Shown piece after piece: positions 36,034 to 47,102 of a stretch of 64,000 nt of DNA. The stretch is from NCBI RefSeq assembly GCF_008365275.1, contig NZ_CP043504.1:1-64000 (forward strand), in the 5' to 3' direction. Position 1 is the stretch's first letter; the number at the start of each line of letters is the position of its first letter. The notes beneath the pieces are model-generated. The model did no database searches, had not been told where the DNA came from, and saw nothing but the letters and a program-made list of their open reading frames with translations. The translations under genes and the position numbers were made by a program. Origin of the DNA: Protaetiibacter larvae (GTDB lineage: Bacteria > Actinomycetota > Actinomycetes > Actinomycetales > Microbacteriaceae).

Positions 36034-37539
36034 TCAGCGGGCCGATTCCCCTGCCGTGAGGTAGTGCAGCGGCACCTCGATCGTCACCTCGGTGCCCTCA
36101 CCCTCGAGGGTGTGCCAGTCGATCGTGCCGCCCAGCTCACCCTGGATGAGGGTGCGCACGATCTGGGTCCCCAGCCCCGACCCGACCTTGCCCTCGGGCA
36201 GCCCGACCCCGTTGTCGCGCACCCGCACCGCGAGCAGGTCGTTCTTGCGCTTCGCCGCGATCACGACCTCGCCGTCCCGCCCCGCGAGCCCGTGTTCGAC
36301 CGCGTTCGTCACGAGCTCGGTGAGGGCGAGTGCGAGCGGCGTCGCGTACTCGGACGGCAGGATGCCGAACGAGCCGGTCTTGGTCGGACGCACCGTCGTG
36401 TTGTGGCTCGACGCCACCTCCGCCACGAGCAGCAGCACCCGGTCGAAGACGTCGTCGAAGTCGACGTTCTGATTGAGCCCCTCGGAGAGGGTGTCGTGCA
36501 CGACCGCGATCGCCGCCACCCGGCGCATCGCCTGGGTGAGCGCGTCGCGCGCGACGTCGTTGTGGGTGCGCCGGCTCTGGATGCGCAGCAGTGAGGCGAC
36601 CGTCTGCAGGTTGTTCTTCACCCGGTGGTGGATCTCGCGGATCGTCGCGTCCTTGGTGATGAGCTCCTGCTCCTGGTGGCGCGACTCGGTCACGTCCCTC
36701 ACGAGCACGATCGCCCCGACCCGCTCGCCGCGATGCCGCAGCGGGATGGTGCGCAGCGTCACGGTCACCCCGCGCGCCTCGATGTCGGTGCGCCACGGGG
36801 CGCGCCCGGTCACCACGAGCGGCAGCGACTCGTCCACGGTGAGCTTGCCCGAGAGCAGCCCGGTGGCCACCTCGGCGAGCGACTCCCCCTCGAGCTCGCC
36901 CGCGAAGCCCATCCGGTTGAAGGCCGACAGCCCGTTGGGGCTCGCGAAGGTCACGATGCCGTCCACATCCAGGCGGATGAGGCCGTCGGATGCGCGCGGG
37001 GCGCCGCGTCGCGGAAGCGAGGGCGCGCCCATGTCGGGGAAGTCGCCGCTCGCGATCATGCCGAACAGATCGTCGGCGCAGTGGTTGAAGGTGAGCTCCT
37101 GGCGGCTCGGCGTCCGCGCCTCGGAGAGGTTCGAGTGGCGGGTGAGGACGGCGATCGGCAGGGTCGTGGTCGCCGCACCGGACGGCGCGAGGCGTCGCAG
37201 CACGGGCACCGCGCGCACGCGCGTCGGGGTCTCCTCGTACCAGTCGGGCGCGGAGGTGTCGACGATCCGCACCTCGTCGAAGGCCTGACTCACCTGGCTG
37301 CGCCACTCGGGTTTGATCTCCTGGCCGACGAAGTCGCGGTAGAACAGCGTGGCAGCCGAGGAGGGGCGCGAGTGGGCGACGGCGAGGAAGCTGCCGGATG
37401 CGGTGGGCACCCACAGCACGATGTCGGCGAAGGCGAGGTCGGCGAGCAGCTGTCCGTCGGCGACGAGCAGGTGCAGCCACTCGATGTCGGCCTCGGTGGA
37501 GCGGCCCTGGGCGAGCATGAGCTCGGAGAGCGTTGACAC
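36034..37539 (-). CDS. pdtaS: PdtaS-type sensor histidine kinase
   Basis: 501 aa. Cytosolic: no membrane span. An N-terminal GAF-type domain (to ~150), a PAS domain (~185-300; LDVDGIVTFASPNGLSAFNRMG), then a HisKA_2 dimerisation/phospho-acceptor segment IREIHHRVKNNLQTVASLLR and a HATPase domain (ELVTNAVEHGLA, VRDNGVGLPEG, GSGLGTQIV). In mycobacteria this kinase signals to the ANTAR regulator PdtaR. PdtaR is not in this window. Convergent with whiB1, 18 nt between stops. Confidence 0.92.
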   Translation of the reverse strand: MSTLSELMLAQGRSTEADIEWLHLLVADGQLLADLAFADIVLWVPTASGSFLAVAHSRPSSAATLFYRDFVGQEIKPEWRSQVSQAFDEVRIVDTSAPDWYEETPTRVRAVPVLRRLAPSGAATTTLPIAVLTRHSNLSEARTPSRQELTFNHCADDLFGMIASGDFPDMGAPSLPRRGAPRASDGLIRLDVDGIVTFASPNGLSAFNRMGFAGELEGESLAEVATGLLSGKLTVDESLPLVVTGRAPWRTDIEARGVTVTLRTIPLRHRGERVGAIVLVRDVTESRHQEQELITKDATIREIHHRVKNNLQTVASLLRIQSRRTHNDVARDALTQAMRRVAAIAVVHDTLSEGLNQNVDFDDVFDRVLLLVAEVASSHNTTVRPTKTGSFGILPSEYATPLALALTELVTNAVEHGLAGRDGEVVIAAKRKNDLLAVRVRDNGVGLPEGKVGSGLGTQIVRTLIQGELGGTIDWHTLEGEGTEVTIEVPLHYLTAGESAR

Positions 37540-37543
37540 GCTC

Positions 37544-38785
37544 CTAGGCTAGCCGCCGTCCGCGACGCGCCCGCACCTTCCCCGCGGGACGGAACGGCTC
37601 GAGCGTCGCCGCGAGCTCACGGATCGCCGCCCGTGCGCTCGATCGCGGCGCCGCGTCCGCGAGGGGCCGCCCCGCCAGGAGCGCGGCATCGAACGCTGCC
37701 GGATCCCACGGCACGAGCACCGGCTCGCCGACCCCGCCGAAGCGCGCGAGGGTCTGCCGCACCTGCCCGCCGGGGTTCACCCCGATCGCCGCCGCCCGCA
37801 GCTTGTTCACGACGACCGTCACGCGCGCCGGGTCGACGATCTCGAGCAGTTCGGCGTGCGCGCGCAGGAACCGGGTGATGCCGACCGGATCGGCCGCCCC
37901 GACCGCGACGATGCGGTCGGCGTTCCGCAGCACCTCGAGCGCGGCCGCGTTGCGGCGCGGGATGCCCACGTCGCTCGTGAGCTCCTCGTCCTGTTCGAGG
38001 CTCGCCGCGACGTCGACCACGAGCACCTCGGTGAACTGCCGCGCTGCCGCGAGCACCCCGGCCACCCGCTGCTCGCCGAGCTCCGGCCAGCGCGACGAGC
38101 GCCCGATCCCGGTGAGCACGCGGAAGGGGTGCCGTGCACCCCGGTGCAGCTGCGCGAGCCGGTGGAACTGCACCTCGTCGAGCCCGCCGGTGCCCGCCAG
38201 CCGGCAGGCCGCCGCGAAGCCCGGCGACTCGTCGAGCAGGCCGAGCGACGGTGCCACCGATGCGGCATGCGTGTCGGCGTCGGCGAGCACCACCTGACGC
38301 CCGGCGGCGGCGAGCTCGGCGGCGAGCGCGATCGCGATGCTCGTGCGCCCCGGCGAACCGTGCGGTCCCCACACGGCGACCACGATTCCCGCGCTGCGGT
38401 TCGGCGGCAGCTCCTCCGCGTCCGCGCTCGCGAGCACGCCCTCACCCGCCGACGCGATGCGCGACGACCCCTCCTCCAGGAGCGTCCAGCTGGCGGGGCC
38501 GTCGACGGCGTCGATGACGCCCACCCGCACCGCGTGCCGATGCGCGGCCTCGTCGTCGGCGACGACGAGCATCCGCACCCCCAGCTCGTCCGCGGCGTCG
38601 ACCAGCCGCGGGGTCAGGTGCTCGGGGGTGGCCGCCACGACCACCCGGTCGAGCGGCAGCTGCGGCAGCCGCACGGCGAGCTCGTCACCGCCCGAGCATG
38701 CGGCGACGACCTCGTGACCGTGGTAGGCGGCCGACCCGGTGAGCCGGTGCTCGTCGTCGAGACCCACCGCGAGCGCGACCCGCAC
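37544..38785 (-). CDS. CpaE/MinD-like P-loop ATPase
   Basis: 413 aa from GTG 38785, 1 nt after the SAF gene stop. The N-terminal ~150 residues are receiver-like; the C-terminal part is a SIMIBI ATPase: P-loop VAVWGPHGSPGRTS with Arg in place of the usual Lys, switch VLADADTHAAS, and DVAASLEQ, DRIVAVGAADPVG and VTVVVNKLR. Relatives serve in Flp/Tad pilus assembly or polar positioning. Here it pairs only with a CpaB-like SAF protein and an excisionase-like HTH gene; no tad genes follow. The pdtaS start lies 4 nt downstream of its stop, so they may be cotranscribed. Confidence 0.85.
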   Translation of the reverse strand: MRVALAVGLDDEHRLTGSAAYHGHEVVAACSGGDELAVRLPQLPLDRVVVAATPEHLTPRLVDAADELGVRMLVVADDEAAHRHAVRVGVIDAVDGPASWTLLEEGSSRIASAGEGVLASADAEELPPNRSAGIVVAVWGPHGSPGRTSIAIALAAELAAAGRQVVLADADTHAASVAPSLGLLDESPGFAAACRLAGTGGLDEVQFHRLAQLHRGARHPFRVLTGIGRSSRWPELGEQRVAGVLAAARQFTEVLVVDVAASLEQDEELTSDVGIPRRNAAALEVLRNADRIVAVGAADPVGITRFLRAHAELLEIVDPARVTVVVNKLRAAAIGVNPGGQVRQTLARFGGVGEPVLVPWDPAAFDAALLAGRPLADAAPRSSARAAIRELAATLEPFRPAGKVRARRGRRLA

Positions 38786-38786
38786 C

Positions 38787-39422
38787 TCACCCGCCCCAGG
38801 GGAGGCCTGCCGCGACCACGGCGAGTGCGTCGCCGGCCGCCTGCGCCTGCAGGATCCGCGCCAGCCGGCTCCGCGGCACGAGCACTTCGACCGCGCCACC
38901 GCTCGAGGCACCCACGAGACTGTCGTCTTCGAGGACGCGCACCACCACGGCGTCCGCGACGAGCACCGCCGGTGCGCCGTACGCGCGTGTCTCGATGTCG
39001 AGGGCCGTCGACCAGACGTCGACGGCGGCCCCCGGATGCACGGCGGCCGCGACCGGCGAGGCGAGCTCGAGCACGAGGGAGGTCGAGCGCAGCCCCGCGT
39101 CGTCGCCGAGCGCCGTGCGCGGGAGCAGCTCGCCGTCGCGCACCGCCCGCACCACGACGAGGCCGTCCTCGGGCAGCTCGTCGACGCCGAGGTAGAGCGA
39201 CTCCGCGCCGTCGAGGGCGACGGCGCGCTCGACGAGGTCGCCGCGATCGATCCGGTCGCCGGGGCTGAGCGCCGCCGCTGCCGCGTAGACGCGGGTGCGG
39301 GTGTCGACCGCCGACAGCAGTCCCACGACCCCCACCACCGACGCGATCACGAGCGCAAGCCCGATCAGCAGACGCGGGTCGACGACGGCTCGGCCACGCG
39401 CGGACCCTGCTGCTCGTGCCAC
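38787..39422 (-). CDS. SAF-domain (CpaB/FlgA-like) membrane-anchored protein
   Basis: 211 aa. I take GTG 39422, with GAGGAG six nt upstream, over GTG 39446. One N-terminal membrane span (LLIGLALVIASVVGVVGLLS), then a SAF domain (LSPGDRIDRGDLVERAV, RAVRDGELLPRTALG, PVAAAVHPGAAVDVWST). Such proteins act outside the membrane in pilus or flagellar assembly. Directly upstream of the CpaE-like ATPase gene, from which it is separated by 1 nt. Confidence 0.88.
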   Translation of the reverse strand: MARAAGSARGRAVVDPRLLIGLALVIASVVGVVGLLSAVDTRTRVYAAAAALSPGDRIDRGDLVERAVALDGAESLYLGVDELPEDGLVVVRAVRDGELLPRTALGDDAGLRSTSLVLELASPVAAAVHPGAAVDVWSTALDIETRAYGAPAVLVADAVVVRVLEDDSLVGASSGGAVEVLVPRSRLARILQAQAAGDALAVVAAGLPWGG

Positions 39423-39555
39423 GGGATGCTCCTCTCGCCCGCCCACCGGGCGGCGCGCACCATCGTGCCCGCGCGGCCGGACGGGGCGAGCGAGTTATCC
39501 ACAGGCGGCTCGGTCGCCCCACCGGGCGAGCGGTCGGTCGCCGCATAATCGGGGC

Positions 39556-39816
39556 ATGACAGCGGAGCCCGCCGCCGGCCTCGGCCGCTTCCTCACCCTC
39601 GCCGACACGGCCGAGGTGCTCAACATCTCCGCCGGGCAGGCCTACGCGCTCGTCCGCAGCGGCGAGCTGCCCGCCATCAAGATCGGCGCGCACGGCCAGT
39701 GGCGCGTCGAACGCGAGGTGCTCGAGGGCTACATCGCCGCGAAGTACGAGGAATCGCGACGCCTGAGCCTCTGGAACCAGTCGGAGACCGCGCCGCTCCC
39801 CGAGCTCTTCGCCTGA
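39556..39816 (+). CDS. Excisionase/MerR-like helix-turn-helix protein
   Basis: 86 aa from ATG 39556. The winged-helix DNA-binding core covers residues ~12-60 (FLTLADTAEVLNISAGQAYALVRSGELPAIKIG, QWRVEREVLEGYI). Small actinobacterial HTH proteins of this type are conserved chromosomal regulators, so no phage is implied. Divergent from the SAF gene, probably sharing a promoter region. Confidence 0.88.
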   Translation: MTAEPAAGLGRFLTLADTAEVLNISAGQAYALVRSGELPAIKIGAHGQWRVEREVLEGYIAAKYEESRRLSLWNQSETAPLPELFA

Positions 39817-39864
39817 CGCCGACGGTGCCGTTCGGATCGGACCGTCTCCCCCGCTCGCGCCGGA

Positions 39865-40440
39865 TCAGAGCCGCACGCAGGTGATCCGCCCGAAGGGGAT
39901 GATCCGCACCCGACGCACGGCACCGCCACGGGGAGCCGAACCCTCCTCGTGCTCCGCCAGATCGAGGTGATCCCGGCCGACCCGGTCGATCGTGCCGTGA
40001 TGGATGCCGTCCCCCGTCACGACGTCGACGCCCGCTCGCCGGCGACACAGGTCGCGCAGCACGAATCCCAGACCGAGTCGCCCCGCGAGCTCGGCGCCCG
40101 GCTCCGGGGACCGGATGCTCAACCCGCGGGCGAGCTGGTCGCCCTCGGGCAGCACGGCGGCGACGGCGGCAAGCGGCACGAGCACCGAGCCCGCCCCCGC
40201 CTCGGGTGAGCCCGCGATCCAGTCCCGTCCCGCGGTGTCGATCCGGAGCCGCACGGTGGCTCCGTCGATCAGCGCCACGCGCACGACCGCGCCGCCCCGC
40301 GACATGGCCATCAGGCGATCCCGGATGGTGAGCCGCCCCAGTCGCAGTCGCTCCTCCTCCGCGGCCAGGTCGAGTCGCTCCGCATCGAGTTCCTGCTCGA
40401 GCTGCCCCTCGAGGTCGGCGAACAGCTCATCCCAGCGCAC
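39865..40440 (-). CDS. Conserved actinobacterial hypothetical protein
   Basis: 191 aa from GTG 40440 (the frame is open further, but that part lacks a ribosome site). N-terminal acidic helix (ELFADLEGQLEQELDAERLDLAAEEERL, residues 4-31), then a beta-rich domain (VVRVALIDGATVRLRIDTAG, VDVVTGDGIHHGTIDRVGRDHLDLAEH). No catalytic motif recognised. Convergent with the HTH gene, divergent from the DUF6459-like gene. Confidence 0.75.
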   Translation of the reverse strand: MRWDELFADLEGQLEQELDAERLDLAAEEERLRLGRLTIRDRLMAMSRGGAVVRVALIDGATVRLRIDTAGRDWIAGSPEAGAGSVLVPLAAVAAVLPEGDQLARGLSIRSPEPGAELAGRLGLGFVLRDLCRRRAGVDVVTGDGIHHGTIDRVGRDHLDLAEHEEGSAPRGGAVRRVRIIPFGRITCVRL

Positions 40441-40583
40441 ACGGCGACGGTAGCCGTCGCCGCACGCCGGAGCGGACGGTTCTCCACAGGGCACTTGACC
40501 ACCTCGACACGAGAAAGCGTCATATGCCAGAGTGTTCCCACCCCTCAGTCGGGGGGCAGACAGATCCGTCGAGGATGGTACGC

Positions 40584-41029
40584 ATGACGGCGACAGGACG
40601 CGGAATGCCGGCCCTCGGAGCCACCGCGCGAGCGGTCGCGGCGCGTCTCGACGATGAGGAGCTCTTCGGGCCGCAGCCCGCGGCCACGCGCGAACTCCCC
40701 GACCCCGGCCCGCTGCTCGAGAACCTCGCACGCTGCGTCATCGAGATCATCGCGGGCGCGCGCGACCTCGAGCAGATCGCACGGTGGGTCGACGACTCCG
40801 TCTACAAATCGCTGCTCAAGCGCGTGGTGCTCTCGGCGCAGGCGCGCAACGCGACCGGCCGCGCGCCGCGGCGCCCCATGTTCACCCTCGGCGCGCCCGT
40901 GCTGTGCGAGCCGCGCGACGGCGTCGTGGAGGCGGTGATCGTCGTCCACGGGCGCGGGCGCACGCGTGCCGTCGCCATCCGGCTGGAGGGTCTCGATCGC
41001 CGTTGGCGGGCGACCGCGATCCACGTGCT

Positions 41030-41033
<4 letters not shown>
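40584..41033 (+). CDS. DUF6459-like (Rv3235-type) protein
   Basis: 149 aa from ATG 40584 (GAGG nine nt upstream; ATG 40575 is also in frame). The conserved core [33 protein letters not shown], then a short beta domain ending [10 protein letters not shown], fits the small actinobacterial family sometimes labelled Rv3235-like. Molecular function unknown. Its TAG stop (41031-41033) overlaps the secA TAG on the other strand in one CTAG. Confidence 0.8.
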
Positions 41034-43825
<2,792 letters not shown>

Positions 43826-43918
43826 GAATGGCCTCCAGTCTGGGCTTCCGGGCGCGCGGAAGCGCCCTTGACCTGCCTAGCCTAACCGCCGGGAGGCTGG
43901 GAGCGCGCCGGGGCGGAC

Positions 43919-44575
43919 TCAGCGGGAGGCGACCAGCGCGTTCTCGGCGTCGAGGCCGATCACCCCGTAGTCCCAGCCCTTGCGTCGGTACACGACGCTC
44001 GGGCGATCGGTGCGGGCGTCCACGAAGAGGAAGAAGTCGTGGCCGACGAGCTCCATCCGATCGACCGCCTCCTCGGCGGTCATGAGCTCGGCCGGGAACA
44101 CCTTCTCGCGGATCACGACGGGGCTCCACTCCTGCTCGTCCTCGTCGGCGACCACCGGGATGGAGCCCGTGGCGAGCTTCTCGATCACCTCGACGGACGC
44201 CGGCGTGATGTCGACCCCGCTGAAGCCGCCCGTGGCCGCCTCGCGGAGGGAGGTGGGGCGGTGCTGTCCGCGATGCACCTTGCGACGGTCCTTCGCCTGG
44301 CGGATGCGCTCGACGAGCTTGTCGTAGGCCAGGTCGAACGCCGCGTACTTGTCGCCGGCGCCTGCCTCCGCCCGCACGATCGGTCCGGGGCCGATGAGCG
44401 TCAACTCCACCCGGTCGTCGCCCGCGGTCCCGTTGGTCTCGTGGTGGCGGCACAGCCGCACCTCGAGCGCGAGAGCCCGAGGCGCCAGCAGCTCGACCTT
44501 GTCGGCCTTCTCGGTGACGTAATCCTCGAATCGATCCGGGATTCCGACGTTCCGTCCGGTGATCGTGACATCCAT
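43919..44575 (-). CDS. hpf: Long ribosome hibernation promoting factor
   Basis: 218 aa. N-terminal HPF/YfiA domain (MDVTITGRNVGIPDRFEDYV, residues 1-100), a linker, and a C-terminal dimerisation domain (~155-212; PAELMTAEEAVDRMELVGHDF, FVDARTDRPSVVYRRKG). The long form pairs 70S ribosomes into inactive 100S dimers in stationary phase or stress. Located between comFC-like and secA, 93 nt before secA. Confidence 0.96.
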   Translation of the reverse strand: MDVTITGRNVGIPDRFEDYVTEKADKVELLAPRALALEVRLCRHHETNGTAGDDRVELTLIGPGPIVRAEAGAGDKYAAFDLAYDKLVERIRQAKDRRKVHRGQHRPTSLREAATGGFSGVDITPASVEVIEKLATGSIPVVADEDEQEWSPVVIREKVFPAELMTAEEAVDRMELVGHDFFLFVDARTDRPSVVYRRKGWDYGVIGLDAENALVASR

Positions 44576-44675
44576 GGCGACCCTCCCTGATCCGGCTCGA
44601 CGGGGCCGCCTGGGGAATCGGGCGGTCGTCTCCTTCGCGCCTTTTCGCTTACCGTAGTCCGCGATCCCTCGGATG

Positions 44676-45356
44676 TCACCCTCGTTTCGCCGGGCGCACG
44701 CCGTGAGGCCCGGCGGCGGCGCCGAGGCGCGGCGTGGCGGCGATCACCACGGCGCCGACGACCTCGCCGCCCGCCTCGCGGATGGCGCGCGCCGCCTCCG
44801 CGAGCGTCGCGCCGGTCGTCACGACGTCGTCCACGAGGATGAACCGGCGGCCGTCGAGCCGGCGTCGCGCGCGGTGCACCCCGCGCAGGTTCGCACCCCG
44901 CTCGACGCGACCGAGGCCCTTCTGCGTGCGGTGCGGACGGGCCGTCCGCAGCACGCGCGCCGGGCGCACCCCCGCCCGCGCGAGCACGAGCAGCACGGGG
45001 TCGAAGCCGCGGCCCCGCAGTGCCGCGCGGCTCGACGGCACTGGGCACGGCTCGACGGCGGCGTCGGCCGCCGCGGCCCGGAGCGCAGCGCGCAGAAGGA
45101 GGGCGAGCTCCCCCGCGAGCGGCGTGCGGCCGTCCTTGACGGCGAGCACGACCCGCTGCACGGTGTCGCGGTACGGGGCACCCGCGACGACCTGCAGTCC
45201 ACCCGGTGCGGTCAGCCGCACGGGATGCGGGGCCAGCCGCGCCCGACACGACGCGCAGAGCGCGCGATCGGGGGCGTCGCAGCCCGCGCACGTCACGGGA
45301 AGCACGAGCGCCCATGCGTCGAGGAGCGCCTCGCGCACCCGCTCGAGCCCACCCAT
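44676..45356 (-). CDS. ComFC-like phosphoribosyltransferase-fold protein
   Basis: 226 aa from ATG 45356. N-terminal zinc-ribbon (CAGCDAPDRALCASC), central domain, and a C-terminal PRTase motif RFILVDDVVTTGATLAEAAR. ComFC/GntX relatives are linked to DNA uptake in other bacteria; the actual reaction is not certain. Position after lpqB and before hpf is conserved in actinobacteria. Confidence 0.9.
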   Translation of the reverse strand: MGGLERVREALLDAWALVLPVTCAGCDAPDRALCASCRARLAPHPVRLTAPGGLQVVAGAPYRDTVQRVVLAVKDGRTPLAGELALLLRAALRAAAADAAVEPCPVPSSRAALRGRGFDPVLLVLARAGVRPARVLRTARPHRTQKGLGRVERGANLRGVHRARRRLDGRRFILVDDVVTTGATLAEAARAIREAGGEVVGAVVIAATPRLGAAAGPHGVRPAKRG

Positions 45357-45419
45357 CCCGCCATCGTGCCGTCGCGCGGCGGCGTCCCGGGGCGCTCGCG
45401 CGAGGCCGGTGGAGAACGC

Positions 45420-47102
45420 CTACTGCTGGGTCGCGAGGAGGGAGGCGACGATCGAGGTCGTCTGCCAGCCGCCGCTCGAGTTCGGCCGCCACAGCGTGCC
45501 GTCGGCGTCGCGCACGCGGATGCCTTCGACGCCGTTGCCGCCCGCGAGCTGCACGCCCCTCGTCACGGACCCGATGCCCTCGTGCGTGCCGCCGATGCGG
45601 TACAGGGTCACCTGGGTGGCCGCCCCGTCGCCCGAGAGCGTCGCGATGGTCGAGGCGTCGACCCAGGCGGCGTCGAGGAGTCGCCCCGACCCGATCGCGA
45701 CCGGCAGCGGTGTCGTGCCGAGGCTGACCGGCACCCCCGATCCGTCTCGGACGATGCCGACCACGGTGAGGGTCGGCCCGGCCGTCCCCTGGGTGCCGAT
45801 GAGCAGGCGGGCCCCGTCGCGGGACACCTCGAGCGACACGATCGAGCCGTCGAGATAGGGCGTCGGCATCGGGTGCACCTCGCCGCTGCGGTCGACCGCG
45901 ATGATGCTCTGCGCGTCGGCCGCGACCGCCGACCACACGAAACTGTTGCCGTCGAGTCCGGGATCCACGAGACCTTCCCGATCGTCCACGAGCACCGGAT
46001 CGTCGCCTGCGGCCACGATCCAGGCGCCCTCGGCGGACCGCACCGCCGCGGTGTCGCGCCCGCGCCCGAGCGTCACGGCGAGCGGGCCGAGCCCCTCGAC
46101 CGCGGGGCTGATGCCCGGGACCGCATCCACTCCCCCGCCACCGAGGTAGCCGAAGCCCGCATCGCTGAGGCCGAGCGGGTTCGCGGCCACGGAGAGCACC
46201 CAGTCCGGGATCGCGCCGTCGCCCACATCCACCGGAAAACCGCCGACCGTCATGAGCACGCTCGAGACGTCGGACAGGCTGAGCGTCGCGACGAGCTGCT
46301 GCTGCATGCGCCAGCGGTCGGACGGTCCGGGTGCGGCGACCTCGTTCGAGAGGTCGACGCTCGCCTGCCCCGAGGCGATCACCACGCGACCCTTCCCGAG
46401 CTGCGTGCCGCTCGGGAACGCGTTGACGAGCACGCCCCCCTGGTACCACGGCGACTGGCCCGCGAGCAGTTCGGTGACGACGCGTTCCGCGCGCGTCGCC
46501 GTGTCGGGGAACCAGCGCACATCGGGCACGAGGAACGAGCCCGACGGGTCGAAGAAGTACAGCGGATACTCCGAGAACGACTCGCGGAAGCGGTTGACCG
46601 GCAGGATGCTGCCCTTGGGCGCGCTCGAGATGCGCCACTCGCCGTCGGCGTCCTGCGCGAAGGCGTAGTCGAGCGTCTCGGTCTGCGGGTCGGCGAACTC
46701 GGAGTACACCCCCGTCGCGTTCACCTGGGCGAGGATGCGCACGCTCGCGCGCGCGAAGCCGTCGTCGCTGAGCTCCGGCGAGATGGAGGTGTTGCTCACC
46801 CGGACGAGCTCGGTCGGCGACCAGGTGCTGCGCAGCTCGGAGGTGAGGAACTCGCGGGCCACGCTGTAGCCGTCGACCTTCGGGGAGGTCTGCGCGGTGA
46901 GGAACCCCGCGAGGATCTGCTGCGGGGTGTCGCCCTTCTGCGGTCCGGTCGCCGGGGTGACGAGCTCGCCGCCGCCCCCGTCCGGGTCGATCTGCTGCAC
47001 GCCGACGGGTCCGCTCGTCGGGATGCTCGCGCACCCCGCGAGCAGCGCGCCGACGGCGATCGCCGCGACGGCGCCGCGCGCGAGAACAGTGCGGACGATC
47101 AT
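45420..47102 (-). CDS. lpqB: Lipoprotein LpqB
   Basis: 560 aa from ATG 47102, overlapping the mtrB stop as ATGA. Signal peptide with lipobox LLAGC (Cys near residue 25), then a GerMN-like domain (~60-290; FLTSELRSTWSPTELV, FFDPSGSFLVPDVRWFPDT) and a beta-propeller-like C-terminal half. LpqB works with the MtrAB system at the cell surface in actinobacteria, and modulates MtrB. Confidence 0.96.
   Translation of the reverse strand: MIVRTVLARGAVAAIAVGALLAGCASIPTSGPVGVQQIDPDGGGGELVTPATGPQKGDTPQQILAGFLTAQTSPKVDGYSVAREFLTSELRSTWSPTELVRVSNTSISPELSDDGFARASVRILAQVNATGVYSEFADPQTETLDYAFAQDADGEWRISSAPKGSILPVNRFRESFSEYPLYFFDPSGSFLVPDVRWFPDTATRAERVVTELLAGQSPWYQGGVLVNAFPSGTQLGKGRVVIASGQASVDLSNEVAAPGPSDRWRMQQQLVATLSLSDVSSVLMTVGGFPVDVGDGAIPDWVLSVAANPLGLSDAGFGYLGGGGVDAVPGISPAVEGLGPLAVTLGRGRDTAAVRSAEGAWIVAAGDDPVLVDDREGLVDPGLDGNSFVWSAVAADAQSIIAVDRSGEVHPMPTPYLDGSIVSLEVSRDGARLLIGTQGTAGPTLTVVGIVRDGSGVPVSLGTTPLPVAIGSGRLLDAAWVDASTIATLSGDGAATQVTLYRIGGTHEGIGSVTRGVQLAGGNGVEGIRVRDADGTLWRPNSSGGWQTTSIVASLLATQQ

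Noticed and set aside
39556-39816. Prophage or integrative element signalled by an excisionase-like gene
   Set aside because: No integrase, att repeats or phage genes nearby; such HTH proteins are common chromosomal regulators in actinobacteria.
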